Source: Gnetum montanum
Lineage: Eukaryota > Streptophyta > Gnetopsida > Gnetales > Gnetaceae
NCBI GenBank assembly: GCA_015680685.1
Contig: MNCI01034672.1
Coordinates: forward strand, 1,328-32,177
Reading direction: 5' to 3'
DNA: 30,850 nt
Positions 20,860 through 30,850 of this stretch are shown in pieces. The position numbers and the translations under genes were made by a program. Below the pieces are notes generated by a model. The model was not told the DNA's origin, ran no database searches, and saw only the letters and a program-made list of their open reading frames with translations. Each line of letters begins with the position of its first letter. Position 1 is the stretch's first letter.

Positions 20860-20864
20860 ATAGT
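20860..20864. repeat. Target-site duplication ATAGT, right copy (solo LTR)
   Basis: Second copy of ATAGT, directly after ACTCATCA. Confidence 0.85.
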
Positions 20865-21539
20865 AGTTAGCAATAGTCATTGAGTGCTTGCAATATGAAT
20901 CAAATGCATTATACAGAATTTTATTCAAGTGATGGTATAGTTGGACATATTTTTATGGAAAGAATAAAATTGAGATACATTTCCTTCATTATAGCAATTG
21001 GCTTAGCCTTATAATTTTCTTAATTACAATTTATCTTAAATGTTCTTTAATGTTATGTACTTGGTTAATTAATTTCCATTTTATCTTACTTAACTAAATT
21101 GCATGAGTATGACCAACTTCAAGCATAAAAGCATTAATGTTTGGTAATCTTACTAGTGTACCACTTGGTATGCCTAGCAGTGAACACCTGGTGACCTAAC
21201 AATGTTGATGCATATTCAAGATGTATATGACAAGTTGAAAATGGTTACTCCATGCTTAGGTTGACTTAAATTTATTTCTTTCCTTTAGATTAAATAGTTT
21301 AGAAATTTAATATTTGATATTTTAGTATTTCAATAATACCTTTTTCATCATGTGCCTCAATCACATTTTATTATACAAATTAAGTCTACACAAGTATGAT
21401 TAGAAAGACAATGACTAAGATCTAACACTTAGATATCTAAGATATTTAAAATAGTCTTAACCCACAAAATTTGATTGGATTCTACATGCATACTTTTGAT
21501 ATGTATAGTTAGGTGTAGGATCTACTTTACTATTCATTA
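20865..21539 (+). mobile_element. Old LTR (LTR-2), right part
   Basis: Contains AATTTTATTC (20917-20926) complementary to GAATAAAATT (20962-20971), three U5 repeats (about 21140-21205) and a decayed end ATTCATTA (21532-21539) in place of ACTCATCA. It is followed at once by a primer site and gag, so it is a 5' LTR. Confidence 0.78.
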
Positions 21540-21540
21540 T

Positions 21541-21558
21541 TGAAGTCATTGTCAAGGA
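21541..21558 (+). other. Primer-binding site of element 2, strongly decayed
   Basis: TGAAGTCATTGTCAAGGA matches 11 of 18 bases of the tRNA-Asp-type site. Six of the seven differences are C-to-T or G-to-A. Confidence 0.6.
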
Positions 21559-21699
21559 CTAGTGCTAGTGTTTTAGATAGTTAAGATTATTCGAGGATTG
21601 TTGTTAGAGCCTAAAATAATCAATTATTTGAAAATAATAATATTTTATTCAAAGACACACTTATCAATTGCAAATGTCTTATTCTTGAAGGGTGGATTC

Positions 21700-23890
21700 C
21701 CCATCTACTGATGATTCAACAAAGGAACATGTCAAAACCATTAAGAACTAAAATAAAGTGTCACAATTACTAAAAGTGGTCTACTAGCATCTAGACCCAT
21801 ACTATCTAGATTACACTTTCATTCTTCACCAAGATGAATAATTGCAATGGAGGGACTTGGAAGGTAACTTTGTATTTACACTTGACTGCTCAGTGTTATC
21901 AATGATCATGGCAATGTTAATGAAGGTGAGACTTAAAGTAGTAGCTCTAGACTATAAATACATTGATGAAATATCTAGACCTTACTAGCCCAACAAGACC
22001 CAACTATGAAAGGACCATTACATGAAGTCATGCCATGAAGCTTCCAAGGAAAAAGTGGCTATTAGTCAATTGACATCACAATCTAAAAAGGAGAATACCA
22101 ATTATCAATCTGGCCAATCTCAATGCTAGAATCCTCCACCTCTTAGTAGAAATGACATCAATCATCCATGGCTACGTTCAACCTTGATAAGCAACCAAGG
22201 TAAGGGAAGAATAAATCCCAACACAAGGGAGGCCTCAAGGCCAAGGTTCTCTAATAGGTAACCAAAAGAACATCAAAGAGGTCAATAGAAGACAATAAGC
22301 TAACATAACTCTCCTATTTTTCCATCTTCATCCTCATCATCAAGCTTTAACAAGGGTGAACATGGCTAAGATAGAAGGGGCAATGATCATAGATTAGGTG
22401 GAGATGATAGAGGGAACCATCATTGAGATGACAAAATAGATGGTAGACATGAGTAGGAAGTTAGGCATAAATGTGAATGAAGGCATAGCTAGCAACACTA
22501 AAGGAGACATGGTAATGATAGGAACCATGAAGATCATGATGATTATGCAGAATCAGTCCTTGCTACAAGGAGCATGATCAACATCAAGAAGGTGATATGC
22601 ATCCCTACCAAGCATCAAGGAACAACTAAATCCAATGGTTGGATATGAACCGTATCCCTAACTTTAAAGGAGGCTATAATGCAAATCTACAACATCATTT
22701 ACAAGCCTTCAATGATGCTTGTGCTTTGTAGAATATTGAAAATGAATGGACAAAGCTAAAATTCTTTTCAATAATAATTGTCAAAGAAGCAGAAAGTTGG
22801 TACTACATTTTTGAAACTAGAATTCATCAAGAGGTGGAGTACAATGCTTGAACTGCTTAAGGACAAATATCAAATGCACTCCCTAGTGTCCAACTTGAGA
22901 AAGCAAATCCAAAGGTGGAGACAAGGTAATCATAAGTTCCTTGATATAGCCTTGGGTAGGTACTATTCTCTACTTCATTAATGCTTAGGCCATTACTTTT
23001 CTCAAAGAGAACAACTACACCATATCATCAATGAACTTTGAAATAAGACAAGAAAGACTTTTATGCTCTATGACCAAGGGACATTATTTAGAATAAAAGT
23101 TCATCAAAATTAAAGGCTCATTGATTAAATGGAAAAAGAGGAAGGGGAACTCAAGAAGAGAGAAAATGTAGAGGATTATAATAAGAACCCCTCTATCTAC
23201 AAAAAGGAGGTTCATCACTATGAAGAAGAAACATCATTCGAGGAAGTTGTGCAAAGAAAAACCCTACCTATTTAAAAATCAATTATTGAAATTCTTGTAA
23301 AGGTTGATAAAATGTAGAACTTCATCAACCAAAAATTCAAAAAAATAAAAAACTTAATATTGTGGAGGAGAAAGTAGAACAAGGGAAAGCTAAAGACATG
23401 GATAAGAGAAAGAAGAGATATGTAGAAAATGACTATTATTACTAGAAAGGGAAAGTGTCTATAGTAGAGCAGGTTGCAGACTCTAAGTCAGATTATGATG
23501 GTTATGCCATTTGCCAATACAAACATCCAAAGAGATGTTAGCTAATAATGTTACATCTTTATGAGTCTAGGGTTTATGCCTTAAATCTAGAGTTCATCAA
23601 GAGATAGACACCTAGGAGGCTATCTTATGCTCAAGGAAATTATCAGTAGCCCTATCACCAACAATAATATATCGTATAGGATAACTACATATACATTCAT
23701 AATAATGTAATCGCTTGAACCTACCAAATTTGAGAAAAATGAAAATTCCACAAACATAAAACCCTTATTGACTTTGCCTTTCATACCTAATGATGTAGAA
23801 ATTAGTGGCTTTTTACATAAGAACAATATGATTGTAGTGCCCTAGCTTTAAGGTTAGTTGAAAATTGTTTTACCTTCTTTCACTACCATG
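21700..23890 (+). pseudogene. Decayed gag of element 2
   Basis: Segments line up with the gag genes of elements 1 and 3: HQDE, a stop, LQWRDLEGN near 21820-21865; MNRIPNFKGGYNANLQHHLQ near 22646-22705; MLELLKDKYQMHSLVSNLRK near 22835-22905; and ICQYKHPKRC near 23510-23540, the degenerate zinc-knuckle-like cluster. The stop after HQDE stands where element 3 has Gln, and another stands at the Gln of ALQN (about 22730). The open stretch 22778-22981 is a real piece of this gag in frame. No protease or RT follows, so the element is truncated at about 23890. Gag would be the particle protein; this copy is dead. Confidence 0.75.
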
Positions 23891-24448
23891 ATGGTGTTGA
23901 ATTTTAAGAAATAATTCCTTAAGTTGCTGAACTCTATACATTTGAGAAAAAAAAATTATAATTTGGCTTTTCAATATTGCTTAACCATTCTATAGTTTTT
24001 TTCTTTGAATCTCTTTTTTTTGATGATGTATCTTGCTTTACTTTTTTAGGACTTATTTTATCACATAAGTCTTTAGATTCAACATCTTTAACAATTTAAT
24101 ATATATAGATTCAAGGAACCAAACACATTCCTAGTGTTTGATTATTCTTGTTTTGTATTAGTATGTAAGACCTTGTTTTTTGGTTTGCACTATGAACTTT
24201 AGGAGCTTCACTTTTGTTTCAATGTTTTTCTTTTCTTGTTGATATTTTCTAGAATTTTCAGTTTTATTTCCAGCATGATTAATAATGTAATAAGGTTTCA
24301 ATCTTCTAGATGTGCCAAGCCCACCATCAAATTGGGTTAACCATTCTTCAAAGAAAGAGAGAAAGTTGTTGATAAGATCTTTTCTAGTCACATCCAACAT
24401 TCACCTTAGTAGATGCATCTTTGTAACATAAATGCATTGAGCTTGATG
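23891..24448. other. Unassigned AT-rich stretch
   Basis: Follows the broken end of element 2. No coding or repeat signal recognised. Confidence 0.4.
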
Positions 24449-24590
24449 TTTTTTTTTTACAAGAAAGTATTATGCATCATAAAAAATTGTAAGATTAATA
24501 AGAACTTTATATAACTCAGCATTGCCCACCAGAATCGAATCCATGACTTGAGCTTCCAACTCAAGTGTCTTACCACAAGCAAAAGGGTCA
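24449..24590 (-). mobile_element. tRNA-derived SINE-like element, minus strand
   Basis: The minus strand reads GTGGTAAGACACTTGAG (A-box-like), then a perfect 6-bp stem with a 7-base loop (24547-24565) laid out like an anticodon arm, then GGATTCGATTC, close to the B-box GGTTCGANTCC (24532-24542). It ends in a run of ten A (24449-24458) after about 75 bases of body. The T-arm stem is poor, so it is not a functional tRNA. Clear target duplications were not found. Confidence 0.5.
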
Positions 24591-24694
24591 CACTTGTAAT
24601 GTATTAACTACCCCATTTTGTTCGGATAATGCTATAATGATGATGATGACAATGATGAATTGAAGTTGACCACTTAAGACACTCCTCACCAACA

Positions 24695-24793
24695 AACTTG
24701 TAGCTTGTTACCTTAGTGATAAGAATCTTAGCAAGTTAACATAAGTCACAAGTTCAAATTCCAATGCACCATGTTGAGTTATGGAAAAAAAAT
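24695..24793 (+). mobile_element. Second SINE-like copy, plus strand
   Basis: TAGTGATAAGAATCTTAGC and CAAGTTCAAATTCC have A-box and B-box character. They are followed by CCATGTTGAGTTATGG and a run of nine A. The tail motif matches GCTGAGTTATA of the minus-strand copy, so the two look like one family in head-to-head orientation. Confidence 0.38.
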
Positions 24794-25324
24794 TGTCCAT
24801 AAAAGGAATTTTGAAATTAGTGTGGTCACAAAAAATCCAAGAAAAATTAAGTTCAGTTTCAATGGGTGCCACTAAGTTATAAGAAAAAATTCTTATTTGT
24901 CTTGCCCTAATAGATCCAAGAAAGTAGATGCAAATGTAACAACTTAGATGCAAGGCATAAGCTTACCATTGTACTACTAAATGGCAAAGCATTTGAAAAA
25001 ATATTTTTTTAAAAAAATACTAGCCATGAAATAATACCCTATTTTTCAAACCACATTTAATACTTGCTTTGTAGGCACAATGAAATTTAAAATAATAATA
25101 ATTTAGAAAAAGAAAAGGAGAAGGTAGGTCCAATTGGATGGAGTGCAAAATACTGAAATAATCACACAAATGGTGCCAACCCATCCCTAATCTTTATTTG
25201 TTGCTCTAAATCTAATTCTACATGTCACATCTTTTTTTTGGCCTTTTAATGCCAACCACTATACTTCTCGTTTACTTTCAACTCCTTCCAAAATTTGTGA
25301 TTTTCCATATCACCTATGATAGTT
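24794..25324. other. Unassigned AT-rich stretch
   Basis: Homopolymer A and T runs (for example near 25000-25018) and no coding signal. Confidence 0.4.
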
Positions 25325-25386
25325 ATTTACTTCTAGAGACAAACTCTAGAAGTAAATCACAAATTTACTTCTAGAGACAAACTCTA
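25325..25386. repeat. Perfect 14-bp hairpin with 24-bp direct duplication
   Basis: ATTTACTTCTAGAG (25325-25338) and CTCTAGAAGTAAAT (25344-25357) are exact complements around the loop ACAAA. The 24 bases 25325-25348 recur exactly at 25363-25386. Confidence 0.95.
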
Positions 25387-25409
25387 TATTTTCTTGTTTA
25401 CTTTAATTG

Positions 25410-25940
25410 TTATCCTTGATTTCTACGGTGATGGTGATGCAGATTTCGGGATAACTTTCCATCACGGGGAGTAGGAATTTTTCCTTTTAAGTCAACATCA
25501 TAATGCCACTCAAGTAACAAAATCAATGATGACATCTTATTATATTTTGTTATTGTTTGTTGTATTGCTGTAATCAAGTTTCTTGACAGCCTCTGGTTAG
25601 GCGAACTCTATATTTTCTTCTCTGCTTTTTGACTTTGCAATGACCAGAGTTTTCATGGGTCCGTAATTGTTAATATTATCGTATTTAAAATTACTTTTGC
25701 TTGTTAATTTAAATTAATTTTTGAATTTTTCGTAATGAAAAGTGCCTTCTTTACCTTGGACCCACTTTCGGAAATCGACAACGGAAAAAAGGTTAATTTC
25801 CATGTCTGGACTTCGACCCTAAGAAACCAGAAATCTCAACTGTAACTGGGAGCAGTGTATTATTGCCATGATGAGCTTAGCTTTGATTTCTACCGTGAAT
25901 TTCGGTACAGATATGGTGGTCCTTCGCATAAAGCGGTGCA
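25410..25940. repeat. Right copy of the inverted homologous segment
   Basis: Three blocks match the left flank in reverse complement and collinear order: 25417-25468 with 1480-1525, 25744-25784 with 1310-1340, and 25880-25936 with 608-663. The third continues through GTGAATTTCGGTACAGATATGGTGGTCC-like text, of which GCTTTGATTTCTACC is the best conserved part. GC content is higher than in the surrounding DNA. Short open frames on both strands here (25819-26101) have no recognisable domain. Confidence 0.65.
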
Positions 25941-28470
25941 GCGTCTCCGTCGCACGGAGTTGCACCTTTTTCTTCCTGCGTTTATGTGATTTTCTTGATG
26001 ACCAAGAAGCACCCCTTATCATTGCATCTTTTTTCTACCCCAGCACATCACTAGTGCATTTGTGTCATAGACTTGTGCTTCCTACCTACCCCCAACTTTG
26101 ATGATTAATACATCTTCATCTTCCACCATGTCTACCGCCCACTGCCTACATTTCCATTACAAATGTCATTCTTTACAAAGGCTCTATCATTAAAACCCTC
26201 TCTCTACTACTACCTTAATACCTTGTCCAATGTAAAGGCCTGTGTGGCATGTTTGACACTAATGTAGATGGGCACCTACCATTGTTGGTACTACTAGCAT
26301 ATCTAGAAGCTTCCTAGCACAAACAAGCTTCATCTACACTAGTGTTTTTTGAGAAAAGCTTTGCACAAATCCTTGTGAAGTGAAAATTGAAATATGAATA
26401 ATAAAAAAAAAGAAAAGAAAAAAAAAAAAACTTATCTTAGCATTGCTAGTGCAACCTTCACCTCTTCCATAGAATCCATTACCTTTAGCCAATATGTCCT
26501 ATAGTGCATCCTACCTGCTTTTCCATGTTCTCCCCATACGTTACCATACATAATCTCTCATACAAAAAGCTCTAAGTAAAATAAATTTTCAAAATGGACA
26601 AAATATTTTAGTTTATCCCAAATTATCTTTATCTCTAAACTTGATGTGGTTTTACATGAGCATTAGCATCACTATATTGTCCATCTAACACTTAACCACT
26701 TTTTGGATCATGATTCAAAATCGTAAAATTAAACTCTAGAATTGAGGTGTTTTAAACTCAGGATAGATATTATCTAAAATGATAAATTTTTATTATTTAA
26801 GTTATTAAACATAGATAATATTGACCACTTTAGTTTTTAAAACTACACATTTTTGTTTTTTCCTTCAAGGATGATTGAAAATCCTATTAATCACACCCTT
26901 AAATGTCTCACATAGTACCAAAAGGTACCCTATGAAGTCTAAGAAGTTCACAACAATATTAGTATAAAAAAGAATTTTTTTAAAAAAAATCAATGCACAC
27001 AAATGCATAAACAACAAGGTTACAATCAACATTAAAATTAAAATAGGGGGTAGGAAACAAAAGTAACCAACCTAGAGAATTACTACTCCTAACATGTTTA
27101 AGATTTGTCCTCAAAGTTAATAGGGCATACAATCCTTAAACAATACAATCATTGAAAATAATAGTAAATTAAACCAATCATGTGATATCAAACAAATAAA
27201 ACACTTACATAAAGAGTTAGAAACATGAAGAATATTAGAAATGTACATCACAATAGACATGAATCACTTAAACTTCAACCATCAACCTACATTGTACAAA
27301 AGGTTTAGTTATTTCATAGTGTGTAGCAGGGTGGTACACTTATGAAATTGACCTATGGTTATAGAGGAATGAAAAAGTGAAACTTATAGTAAAAAAATAA
27401 AGGGTAAATAACCATCATTAAGAAGGATTAAAGAAATAATAAAACTTACTCTATTAACTCTCAATATACAATTCTAAACATATATTCTTCTCTTCTTTTT
27501 GTTTAATTTGTATATCCCACATCTTTCTCTAGTTTGTTCATTTTATCTCTTTTCATCTTCTCAAAATCTGTTGAAATAGAATTGAACCATTTATCTTTTT
27601 GATTGTCTATGAGTTGTTATGACTCATAATCATCAATAGTCTGAAGCTATGATATTCTATATCTTCTAGCTACCTACAATCTAAAGCTACAATAGTCTAT
27701 GTCTTATAGTTACTCTTAGCTCACTATCTCATGAAGTATATTAGCAACTACACATCATTATTACTCATAGTTACTCATAAGTAGTAGAAATGATTAAAAC
27801 ATTTAAATTATATAATAAAATTTGAGTTTAAAGCTAGCTATGAATTACATCATGTTGCATTAGTAAAATTCATGATTCTATTTAAAAACTCCTACTGAAA
27901 GGTTGTAGATGTAGTCATGAGTTGTGAATGGATGCAGATAGTATGGAAGGTGTAGAACCCAAACAATGAAAATGTTATGTCATGTAGCTTAGCAATCATT
28001 TAACAATAATCTTATTTAAATTAGTTCTTCAAATCTCGACTTCTAGGTTATTCTTTAGTTTAATTTCCTATTTAAATAAGAATCCATGGGGATCTCTAGA
28101 TATTCTTATAGTCTACAAGTCTACTTCTAGACCTCGATTATAAAAGATGAGATGTTTTTTATTCATCCAAAGTTCCTTTTTAGTTCAAGTAGCTAGATGT
28201 GAATTCTTGCAACTTACAGGAGATTGTAGACTATATCCTATAATGTCTATTAACTTATATCATACTTATAATGTATTTTCCAAAAGTAAAAACTAATGAT
28301 GAGAAGTATGAAAAAAAAACATTTATTCTAGTCTCATCATACACAAATAAAAAAAAATCTTATTTATGTCTTATTTTTACTCTCAAAAAATGAAGACACT
28401 ACTTATTAACAATAAAGGTTCATGTCATATGCTTTGACTATATCTTACAAATCATAGCTTTTAACTTCTA
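25941..28470. other. Long AT-rich stretch without recognised genes
   Basis: No coding signal. Small structures: an imperfect inverted repeat CACTAATGTAGATG with CATCTACACTAGTG (about 26259-26345), an A-rich run (26399-26431), and an exact 12-bp inverted repeat TCTTATTTAAAT (28010-28021) with ATTTAAATAAGA (28070-28081). None could be tied to a known element. Confidence 0.45.
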
Positions 28471-29320
28471 TGATATCAATCTTACAAATTTTGGATGCAC
28501 CAACTCCAGGGAAAAAACTCGTTTCAAGAGATTATTGTCTAGGGTGCTTCCCGTATGGGTACGTGATGGGACGCGATATCGCAGCCCACCACCAGTTCTA
28601 TAAATAAGAGGTGGCTCTCCCTTGTTTATCCATCTATATTTGGACCTTAGCCAAACTCTTGTCATTTCTCCATTCCAGAGTTAGAATAATTTCCATGTGC
28701 CCGTAGTAGGAGTCCCAAAGTGAACGGATCTTTATTCGAGCAATTCTATGCCTAAGCACACAATTGTGTATGGAAATAAAGACAAAATTTTGGATAAACC
28801 TTGCAGTGCATGGACTAAGCTAAATAGGACTTTAATTATTGTTAATTGTTTAAATGCTTTCTTAAGGACTTAATATCTCTCAACCCTCAACTCTCATAGT
28901 TAAGTGCATTCAGTACGATCGCTTCGAGCATGTGCGTTATGCTTTGTAATCCCAGTAACAAATAGTGTTTGGTAATCCCAGTAGCGTTGCATTGGTTCAG
29001 GGTGTGAAATGGAAAGTGGGACTGGATTCTGATGCTAGGATGATTAAGGCTTAGTTAGTTAAAGTTAGTCACTTAGTCTCTTCACCCCTTTCCTCTCTTA
29101 GGATAGGCAATAAAAACATAAAAGATATAAAAATCACATGCCTCAAGCTTACTTAACCATACAATCATGACAAAGACAAGTAAGCTTTGGAAGATAATGA
29201 TTGATTAACCTTAGGTGTTCCATAAGGCATGTAGGCACTTAGTCTACGAAGTTCGACTGGATCGCGCATGTAACGCTTGTATTCGTATGGTTGAGTGTAG
29301 GGGTACCTCGCCACTCATCA
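28471..29320 (+). repeat. 5' LTR of element 3
   Basis: Ends ACTCATCA (29313-29320), followed by a good primer site. TATAAATA lies at 28599-28606. ATCTTTATT (28728-28736) pairs with AATAAAGAC (28775-28783), one end mismatch. Two U5 repeats lie at about 28937-29000. GCGATATCGCAG just upstream of the TATA box matches the end of the GATATY array of the solo LTR. The left boundary is uncertain: TGATATCA at 28471 gives a fitting length, but the expected TGATGA start is not seen, so it may be truncated. Confidence 0.8.
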
Positions 29321-29321
29321 T

Positions 29322-29339
29322 TGGCACTGTTGCCGGGGA
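29322..29339 (+). other. Primer-binding site of element 3
   Basis: TGGCACTGTTGCCGGGGA matches 16 of 18 bases of the tRNA-Asp-type site, two bases after the LTR. Confidence 0.88.
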
Positions 29340-29438
29340 CTAAGTTGTTTGTGCGCTAAGTAGAACATAGGAAATCATCCACATTGTAATTAAAAGAAAA
29401 TTTAAACAACGGTTAATAGCACACCAAACTAAACTAAG

Positions 29439-30475
29439 ATGTCTTCTTCTCCACACAAAAGCACTTCACTGCCTAAGACCAACACTAGAGACAGTCGACG
29501 ACACAACATACATAACCAAGAACCGTCAGTTCCTCAACAATTTAGTGTGGTATATATTCATCATGATGAATATATACCCGACTTTACCTTTTTCTTCCAT
29601 CAAGACGAACAATTGCGATGGAGAGACTTGGAGGGTAACATAGTGTTGCCTCTAGATAGAGCCGCCCCCAACATGCTCCTTCGTGCCCTTGCACGAATTG
29701 GCATGTCTCAATTATATGCTAAGTACATTGCATGAAATTACAACATGAGGAACTACCATCCCACAAAAGCACAACGTCAACGGGACTTGCAGCAGGAGAG
29801 TCACCACACATTGTTGAAGGGCAAAGGACCCCATAATGCTTTGCTCATCAGAAGAGAAATTAAGGATGGTGAACCTATCTCAATAGGTTCCCCAAAAAAT
29901 GATGTTCCCCCTCCTAACAATAGTGAGGAGGTAGGGTATCAGAACCTTCACTCCACGATTCACAACCCTGGTTTTGATTCCCATGAACAACAAGTGTTCA
30001 ATGAGGGAACACAAACACAAGATAAGGGCAAGCATTCTGATCGTCATCATGATCGGGGTCGAGATCACCGAATGGAAGGTAGGAAACATCGTCATGGTGA
30101 TGGTTCTCCTTCCTCTTCCACTTCATCGCACCATTCACCCTCTCCTTCAACCTCAAGACGCAATCACAAAGAGCCCAACCGTGAGGATAAGGGTAAGGAT
30201 AACCAAAATGAGAAACCTCGAAGAGAGAGTCGAGAGTGAGGACAAGGGCATTCTAGGGAATCACGACATGGAAGAAGGGAAAGTAGGGAACCACGTAGGC
30301 ATCATAGACGCCATGAAAGAAATGACAATGAAGAACCCCTACTAGCAACCTGGAGTATGTTAGACATTACGGAGGTAGTTAGAATACCTACAAGGCACCA
30401 AAAAGATAGTCGGATCAAAAGACTAGACATGAATAATATCCCATGGTTTGAGGGGGGATACAATGTTGATCCCAA
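29439..30475 (+). pseudogene. gag of element 3, near-intact frame with two TGA stops, then interrupted
   Basis: From ATG 29439 a single phase is open to about 30475 apart from TGA at 29733-29735 and 30237-30239. Order: a Ser/Thr/Pro-rich N-terminus (about 35 residues); QFSVVYIHHDEYIPDFTFFF and QLRWRDLEGN; a basic His/Asp/Arg-rich stretch (DRHHDRGRDHRMEGRKHRH, about 30036-30090) with a Ser run; RRESREPRRHHRRHERN; and the start of the capsid-like region at LDMNNIPWFEGGYN (30429-30470). The text is continuous across both TGA codons, and each could have been CGA (Arg), a CpG transition. After about 30474 the expected HLQAF continuation is replaced by a foldback insertion. The basic, low-complexity stretch may bind RNA. 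Readthrough of TGA is not excluded but not supported. Confidence 0.82.
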
Positions 30476-30850
30476 TGGTGGTGGAGAATGTGGTGGGAGT
30501 TATGTCTGGGTGGTGCCAAGAGTTAAGTCTAATCCCCTGGCACCACCCAAACATAACTCCCACCACATTCTCCACCACCAACATAACTTCTATAACACAT
30601 GTAAATCCCAACACCACCCTTGTTGGCTACGCCACCTTTGTGACAATTATGTAACCCATGTTTGACACCACCTTGGCTATCCATCCATGCCTTCATGGCA
30701 TAGCAACATAACTGCTACTACAAGCTTACCATTATGAATCAGGCCCCAAGACGTGCTTGTACAAATTAACTTTCTTTGTGTTTGGTTCCAGGGGATTAGA
30801 CTTCTGCCCCATGCTTAGCATGGGCAATGTTGGCATCAACACTAAGTTTT
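30474..30850. mobile_element. Foldback DNA-transposon-like insertion in gag of element 3
   Basis: A 43-base arm at 30476-30518 is complementary to 30538-30580 with one mismatch, around a 19-base centre. AAGTCTAATCCCCTGG (30525-30540) has an exact inverted partner at 30788-30803, followed inward by TTTGGTTCC-like text on both sides. TTTGGTTCCAGGG is reminiscent of termini of plant PIF/Harbinger-type MITEs (recalled). No transposase is visible, and the right end lies outside the window or near 30803. Confidence 0.6.

Larger units (their letters stand above)
28471..30850 (+). mobile_element. Element 3: 5' part of a better-preserved Athila/Tat-like Gypsy element
   Basis: LTR, primer site and gag in order, running off the right edge, with a foldback insertion in gag. 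CpG sites are more frequent than in elements 1 and 2, and only two stops are seen in gag, so it is the youngest of the three. Confidence 0.8.

Noticed and set aside
18188-21539. LTR-1 and LTR-2 as the two ends of one element
   Set aside because: Between them lie an assembly gap, unassigned DNA and a LINE-like remnant, with no gag or pol; LTR-2 is followed by its own primer site and gag, so it is a 5' LTR of a separate element.
24547-24565. Functional tRNA gene
   Set aside because: An anticodon-like stem and a B-box are present, but the T-arm and acceptor stem do not pair and an A tail follows; SINE-like is the better call.
25819-26101. Overlapping open frames on both strands in the GC-richer right segment
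   Set aside because: No domain recognised on either strand; the underlying DNA is the inverted homologue of a non-coding flank.
26259-26345. microRNA-like hairpin from the CACTAATGTAGATG inverted repeat
   Set aside because: Arms are only about 14 bases with a mismatch and a loop of about 60 bases that does not pair further.
29974-30345. Met/Ile-rich 123-residue open frame
   Set aside because: Out-of-phase shadow of gag of element 3.

Overview
The window looks like intergenic DNA from a large, repeat-rich plant nuclear genome. It is AT-rich, has no bacterial-style gene packing, and is filled with nested, decayed Ty3/Gypsy LTR retrotransposons. A conifer or other gymnosperm-type genome is plausible, but the sequence does not settle the species. 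No intact host gene was found. The only host-gene signal is a broken fragment of an NLR (disease-resistance) leucine-rich-repeat region at the left edge, minus strand, running off the window.

Layout. 1-583: NLR LRR fragment with an in-frame stop. About 608-1125: a tandem array rich in the W-box hexamer TTGACC. About 1130-1640: a stretch that, together with the array flank, is homologous in inverted orientation to 25417-25936. 1975-2468: the decayed end of a chromovirus-type integrase with chromodomain. About 4136-4552 and 17760-18187: two halves of an old LTR (LTR-1), split by a complete 13.2 kb Athila/Tat-like Gypsy element (element 1, 4553-17754, target duplication ATAAT). Element 1 has LTRs, a tRNA-Asp-like primer site, gag, protease, RT, RNase H, integrase, a long spacer, and a further post-pol ORF with a coiled coil, all riddled with stops. 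A 275-base assembly gap follows (18188-18462). Then come unassigned DNA, a LINE-like remnant on the minus strand, and a second old LTR (LTR-2, about 19736-21539) that is interrupted by a solo LTR (19923-20859, target duplication ATAGT). LTR-2 leads into a decayed primer site and a decayed gag (element 2, to about 23890).

The right side holds two head-to-head SINE-like copies (24449-24793), a perfect 14-bp hairpin with a 24-bp duplication (25325-25386), the inverted homologue of the left flank, about 2.4 kb with nothing recognisable, and the 5' end of the best-preserved element (element 3: LTR to 29320, primer site, gag from 29439 with only two in-frame stops). Its gag is interrupted near 30474 by a foldback DNA-transposon-like insertion.

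All the Gypsy LTRs here are relatives. They share TGATGA-type ends, a U5 block with variable copies of a roughly 26-bp repeat, and a short inverted repeat that places the AATAAA poly(A) signal in a predicted stem. The stops and lost catalytic residues are mostly C-to-T or G-to-A changes, as expected from decay of methylated, silenced repeats.
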